From Lumnitzera littorea (lineage: Eukaryota > Streptophyta > Magnoliopsida > Myrtales > Combretaceae): a DNA stretch of 64,000 nt. Below, in pieces: positions 60,120 through 64,000 of the stretch. The notes beneath the pieces are model-generated. The model was not told the DNA's origin. It did not search any database and saw only the letters and a list, made by a program, of their open reading frames with translations. Each line of letters opens with the position of its first letter. Position 1 is the stretch's first letter. A program made the position numbers and the translations under genes. The stretch lies in assembly GCA_024138015.1 (NCBI GenBank), contig JAMXBB010000011.1:80835551-80899550 (forward strand). Reading direction: 5' to 3'.

Positions 60120-60878
60120 AATAATGAAATTTTGCCTTTAGAAGATGTTTTATCACCATTCTATATTCGCCATTCAAATTCACAAAATTCAGTTGCAATT
60201 ACTCATGTTCTAAACGGTCTCAATAACAATACCTAGAGTACATTGTTTCTTCTTGCATTGTCCATTCACAATAAAGTTAGATTCATTGGTGGAACCATTT
60301 CTGTTCCAATGAAGTTAGATGATATTTTTCCGATAAGGAATTGGTTAACAACCTAATTATAGAATGGATTTTGTGCTCAATATCATCTTAGATTGCTTCA
60401 ATAATGCTGTATATGAATTATGTGGAAGCTATATAGGAAAAACTAAAGGTCAAATTCTCATAGCATGATGATACACAAACTTGTCAATTTTATCATTTGT
60501 TTAGTAATTTATGCAAGGAAATTGCTTCGTAGATGACTATTTTATTGAGCTAAATGTCATTTGGGAGGAATTGAGGAATTTTTCATCCATTGCCACATTG
60601 TACTTATGGATCGTGTAATCAAGGATATTTTGATAAATTTGTTGATATGGTTCAAAAAGATTATGCCTTTAAATTGAATAGGTTGAATGATAGTTTTTTT
60701 AGCTCTTAAATCACAAATTTTAGTTCTCAACCCTTTTCCTACGCTAAACAGGGCATATAATTTAGTCATCAGAGATGAGTTTTAAATATTCAATAGACCT
60801 AAGGGTATATCTGTAGATTCTTTCATAATGGCAAGTGTTTATGATCTCAGAAAGAACTTTAGGAATGAAGTGGCATGT
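60120..60878 (+). pseudogene. Ty1/copia gag, first part
   Basis: In one or another frame the plus strand follows plant copia gag: a start-proximal block with VAITHVLNGLNNNT, then LFLLALSIHNKVRFIGGTIS, CNQGYFDKFVDMVQKDYAF, LNRLNDSFF and an AYNLVIRDE block. Stops and frameshifts interrupt it. The coding sequence is split by the inverted 2.9-kb element at 60879 and resumes at 63818. Confidence 0.75.
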
Positions 60879-63814
60879 TATAAGCCCTAAATATAAGTCA
60901 AATAATCATAGGATTAAACTTAATACATAAAGTTTAAGTCAATTAAACGATCCAATCAAGCCTAAATTATAAGTTAAAGTTAGAAATATTAGTAAAAATG
61001 ACCTTATAAGTTTAAATTTTAAAAAAATAAGAGAATATAAATTTTATAAATTTTAAGTATATTACTCGTTATTTATCGGAAATACATAAAATACATTTCG
61101 ATAATTAACAAATTGCTAGAGATAAATTATATGTATACTAAAAATTATAGAATGACCTAAATAATATTTAAGAGTATTTACTTATACCCCACACGTATTT
61201 ATGTATAAGTCGAAATACACGAAATTACCTAAATTGCTTAAAATTAGCTAAAAATTTGCTAAATAATGAAAGAAAATTATAAAAAAATCAAAGAAAAATA
61301 AAAAAAAATCAAGGAGATTGGGAACGATCTAGATCAAGTTGTGGCAGCTAGGGGGAAAGAAGAGAAAATTGACCAATTAAATTGAAACAACAAAAAAGGC
61401 AACAAAGTGGAAGATGATAAGCTAGTCTTATCTAATTAATGCACAACAATTACTTTATAGCCCTATAAATAGCAAAAAAAATTTAAAACACTCTTTGGAC
61501 AGTTAGAAGATTAAGAAAATTGGAGAGCACCAAAAATTGAAAGAAATTAAGGTTTTAGAAAAAAATTTCTTAAATTTGTGCAATTAAGACAAGTAAACTA
61601 AACCCATACCTCACCACCATTTAGGACCAAACCACCACCACCATCACCACCCCACTCTAAACTGATCGCCTGGATTGGTGACATACCCTAAGTTGGTGTT
61701 AGTGGTCAAAAGCTCAAAAACCAAGTGAGTCCCAAATCTCATCCAATTTTGAAAATTTTTTTAAAATTATTAATTCTACTCAGAAAATCATGAAATTTGT
61801 TATTATGATATTTTATTATATGTATATTTAGGGAAAAACAGTGATTAAGTTTAATTATATCTGTAAATATAGGGTTCTTACAAAATTGGACAAAATCGAA
61901 CATGTTTAGAATTAGAAATAAATAAGCTTAGGAGTGTAGTTTGAAACTCAATTTTATTTATTTATTTATTTTTTGTAAAATACTTAAGTAATATAGAATA
62001 GTGCTATGAAGCTATCTTTTTAAAATTAATTTTTGAAATTTTTAAGTAATTTTTTTGCCCTAAAATGATAAGAAAACGAGTAATTTTGGATTAATTAAGT
62101 AATTAAATTATTAATTACTAATTTAGAAGGTAATTAGATATTTAAGGATGTTACTCTCTGATGTGGAAACATAATTCTAGCATTTGGAGTGTTACTTGCA
62201 ATTAATATAGGAATTATGTAGTAAATGTGAGTAATTTAGTAAAATGTGAAATTAGAATTTTAATAAATATAAAATAATAGGTTAAATTGGATAATATAAT
62301 AATAATATTAGTATATATTAAATTTGGTATAAAAATTAATTTTAGGTATTTATACAAAAATTGTAAAATTTTCTCATATTGGGAGTAAATCCAGTACACT
62401 AATTAGAATTAGAGTGTATCGAATAGGCTAAAATACTGAATTAAGACCTAGTATGATATTAGGATACTCGAGCTTAATGTGATTAATTTCACATAAAGGT
62501 TCGAAACGTATTTTAGGATTACTCGTTGTTGAAATTGAATTAGAACCTGAACTAAAATCGGATTCGGAAACTGAGTCCCGAACTAATGTAAAATGAATCG
62601 TTAGTAAATGATAGGTATATAAGGAGAATTGAGTTAAAACCTAACTTAAAATATGTATCATCTAAGTATAAGAACTAAAAAAAACGTATTTATATTATAG
62701 AACATAAAAAAACGAAACAACCTACGGCAAGTGGTTGAGCGACTCAAAATTCCAAGTAAATTGGGTTTAATGCTTCATTGTGTTTTAGAGTACTCAAAGA
62801 CTTAGGTTTGTATATGATTGCGATTGTAAGTAGTCTTATGCATGTGCTTGTGTATCTAATTTTGTGCCAAAATATATGTTATGTTTGATAACTATTGTAA
62901 TTGGAGTGGTGTGGAATTATCTGGTCACCCTAAATCGAATATAATCTGATCTAAATACCCTAAAAAGACATGCATTGCAACCTTACAAGGGATCATTACA
63001 ATTCTTCAACCAAATACTGACACCTTTGAAAAAGATAGCGTTGTATAGTAAATTGGTTTTTTCCTCATCCTTAACCGAATTAAATAACAGGAGAGGAGGT
63101 TGCGGTAAGGACGAAGGCATTGGTTCGAATGATAGTTTTAGGAGGAGCAGTGTCTTCATTGCACAAACCTGAGTTTGGTTATGAGCTGTTGCATAACATG
63201 AGAACTCCTCAACTTATATTAGAGCAAGTGAAATTACTCTAATTTTATAATGGACTGAACTACGTTGTGTGATGGCACTTGTTTATTGCATTTCATGAAA
63301 ATAATTGCTTGATAACCTTGATTGTACTTATATACATTCATGAGTCTCCAATTCAACTTACTAAACTGTAGTTACTCATATTTGCATAAATTCTTTTGCA
63401 GGTCCTGACTTTTGATTAATTATGCCATGTTACAACTATCTAGAGATTAGTTCTCTTTTGAAACTATGGGGAGTGAGGATCCATTAGCAAAAGATCAAGT
63501 CTTATTTAGAGTCTTACTAGTATCCTTAGGATAAAGAATTGATGTACGATATGTACATTAGTTAACTACTGTATTATGTGGGATTTTTTGGGAATCCTAT
63601 GATAATGTGAATGTAATTATATATATATGACTTAAGATTTTACTTTTACTGTAAATTTTAGCTAAAAATTTTAGTTGAACTGTTTACTTCAAAGTGAAGA
63701 GTCGTTGATGCCTTGTGTAAATTGTATCTATGATAGGCACTATGAGGTCAGTTCCTGTTATAAGTTGGTTTACAAGGCGAGACTATTGTAAATCTATGAC
63801 TTCGAGGCGTAACA
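60879..63814 (-). mobile_element. Second, inverted copy of the 2.9-kb solo-LTR-like element
   Basis: Read on the minus strand it aligns by eye with 54623-57555 along its length. Example: GCAACAGCTCATAACCAAAC here against GCAACAGCTCACGACCAAAC near 55230. The length (2,936 bp) is nearly identical. It starts on the plus strand as TATAAGCCC and ends GGCGTAACA, decayed forms of TGTAAGCCCC and GGCATGACA. CATGT occurs at both borders (60874-60878 and 63813-63817, overlapping the terminal CA), probably the target duplication. Most differences from the other copy are C-to-T or G-to-A, so this is the older insertion. It sits inside copia gag. Confidence 0.75.
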
Positions 63815-63817
63815 TGT

Positions 63818-64000
63818 GTCACTATTGTTGTTAACATGGACATTTCAAGGACAAGTGCTATAAATTGATAAGCCTTCCTACGCACTATAAGTTCAACAAC
63901 ACAAAGGTTTTTGGAGTAAGTCAAGTCTTATTTGATATATCACAAGCTTCTATTATTAATGACTCGTCAAAATCTACTTTTGTTGCTGTTTCTGCTACTT
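63818..64000 (+). pseudogene. Ty1/copia gag, second part with zinc knuckle
   Basis: Directly after the inverted element the plus strand reads a CCHC knuckle: CHYC, one residue and a stop, then HGHFKDKC, with the exact C-x2-C-x4-H-x4-C spacing. It is followed by YKLISLPTHYKFNNTKVFG, the conserved continuation in copia gag. The element leaves the window at the right edge, so its pol genes are not visible. Confidence 0.75.

Overview
This is a nuclear segment of a flowering plant, most likely a woody eudicot. The evidence is long AT-rich non-coding stretches, GT..AG introns of up to 7 kb, and plant-type LINE, Ty3/gypsy, Ty1/copia, hAT and Mutator-like remnants. It contains one intact host gene that I can support. 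There is no operon, CRISPR array, rRNA or recognisable tRNA.

Layout. 1-245 (-): Ty3/gypsy RNase H fragment. 246-5102: AT-rich non-coding DNA. 5112-9354: a Mutator-like transposon (MULE) with about 105-bp terminal inverted repeats, a 9-bp target duplication (8/9 match), subterminal hairpin modules and a decayed plant-mobile-domain gene. 9364-12388: intergenic. 12389-42617 (-): the CCC1 cation-chloride cotransporter gene. It has 13 exons that join into an open 979-codon frame, spread over 30 kb because the introns hold LINE and LTR debris. 42618-43040: its leader and promoter side. 44981-51478 (+): a Ty3/gypsy element with both LTRs and a CCTAC target duplication, dead through many nonsense changes. 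51490-53960 (-): decayed hAT transposase. 54623-57555 (+) and 60879-63814 (-): two inverted copies of a roughly 2.93-kb solo-LTR-like element. The second copy is nested inside a copia gag that starts near 60120 and resumes at 63818 up to the window end.

Only CCC1 has an expected cellular role: electroneutral Na+/K+/2Cl- cotransport at endomembranes. The rest is a layered record of transposition. Coordinates of CCC1 exons, LTRs, TIRs and target duplications were read base by base. Domain limits inside decayed elements are approximate. I saw no new multi-gene system. The best candidate for something undescribed is the MULE, with its regularly built 13-7-13 hairpin modules and the intron-containing gene it carries.
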